Origin: Erythrobacter donghaensis
Lineage (GTDB): Bacteria; Pseudomonadota; Alphaproteobacteria; Sphingomonadales; Sphingomonadaceae
Direction: 5' to 3'
NCBI RefSeq assembly: GCF_002155425.1
Contig: NZ_MUYG01000009.1
Location: forward strand, 1-64,000
Length of the DNA stretch: 64,000 nt
Positions 63,870 through 64,000 of the stretch are shown here, one piece after another. How positions within the stretch are numbered: the first letter of the stretch is position 1; each line of letters opens with the position of its first letter. A program made the position numbers and the translations under genes. Below the pieces are notes generated by a model that was given only the letters and a program-made list of their open reading frames with translations, ran no database searches and had not been told where the DNA came from.

Positions 63870-64000
63870 GAGTGCGATTATCCTGTGTTGGTTGATCCCG
63901 CCCTATGCCGCGCAGCCTTGACCGCACCGCTGCGCCCCGTCAATGCTCGCGGGCATGGACGAGGGCACTTCATCACCGGCTGCAGCCGGGCAGGACATCG

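Overview
The window is high-GC bacterial chromosome, best explained as an alphaproteobacterium of the Sphingomonadales, most likely Erythrobacteraceae. The basis is the gene repertoire (long isocitrate lyase with a divergent ImmA-type regulator, paired Coq4 homologues, an XrtA/PEP-CTERM-type EPS transferase with PrsK/PrsR, an imuAB-dnaE2 mutasome) and LexA sites of the alphaproteobacterial GTTC-N7-GTTC type. The family-level assignment is inference. Genes are densely packed with many 1-4 nt start/stop overlaps.

Layout. 1-1531: a complete IS1182-family insertion sequence whose left terminal repeat is the first base of the window. 1.6-7.5 kb: two unknown small proteins, efp, an inositol-monophosphatase-family gene, a REP-type inverted repeat, tRNA-Leu(CAA), an SLC13-type transporter with two RCK_C domains and a secreted M20 amidohydrolase. 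7.6-11.1 kb: isocitrate lyase divergent from its probable ScfR/RamB-like regulator. 11.2-17.5 kb: an EPS sugar transferase, the PrsK/PrsR two-component system and a TPR lipoprotein in one overlapping operon. 17.5-21.2 kb: an SBF-type symporter, panB and an amino-acid permease. 21.2-30.4 kb: an SOS mutagenesis island with two LexA boxes, one before imuA-imuB-PilZ and one before the radical-SAM / UdgX-fusion / dnaE2 operon; dnaE2 carries two palindromic repeats read through in frame. 30.4-37.7 kb: an extensin-like protein, the phosphate regulon phoR-pstC-pstA-pstB-phoU-phoB with a Pho box, and tRNA-Glu(UUC). 37.8-46.3 kb: recJ, a flavodoxin-like gene, an unknown gene with no ordinary start codon followed directly by an AHH-type nuclease, oxidoreductases, a metal-dependent hydrolase and small secreted or membrane proteins. 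46.3-56 kb: branched-chain amino-acid synthesis (leuA with a Leu-rich leader peptide and hairpin, ilvC, ilvN, ilvB) mixed with secreted and redox proteins; the 3' end of ilvC is duplicated around a small GFA-like gene, and a 100-aa unknown gene sits between ilvB and ilvN. 56-64 kb: miaA and serB head to head with overlapping starts, two Coq4 paralogues flanking a nitroreductase and sharing an upstream motif, purL and two membrane proteins.

Functionally this is mostly core metabolism (glyoxylate shunt, pantothenate, BCAA, purine, serine, ubiquinone, phosphate uptake) plus a DNA-damage-inducible error-prone repair locus and an envelope/EPS regulatory module. The least explained parts are the palindromes inside dnaE2, the ilvC-tail duplication, the ilvB-orf-ilvN gene and the 40.3-41.6 kb pair.
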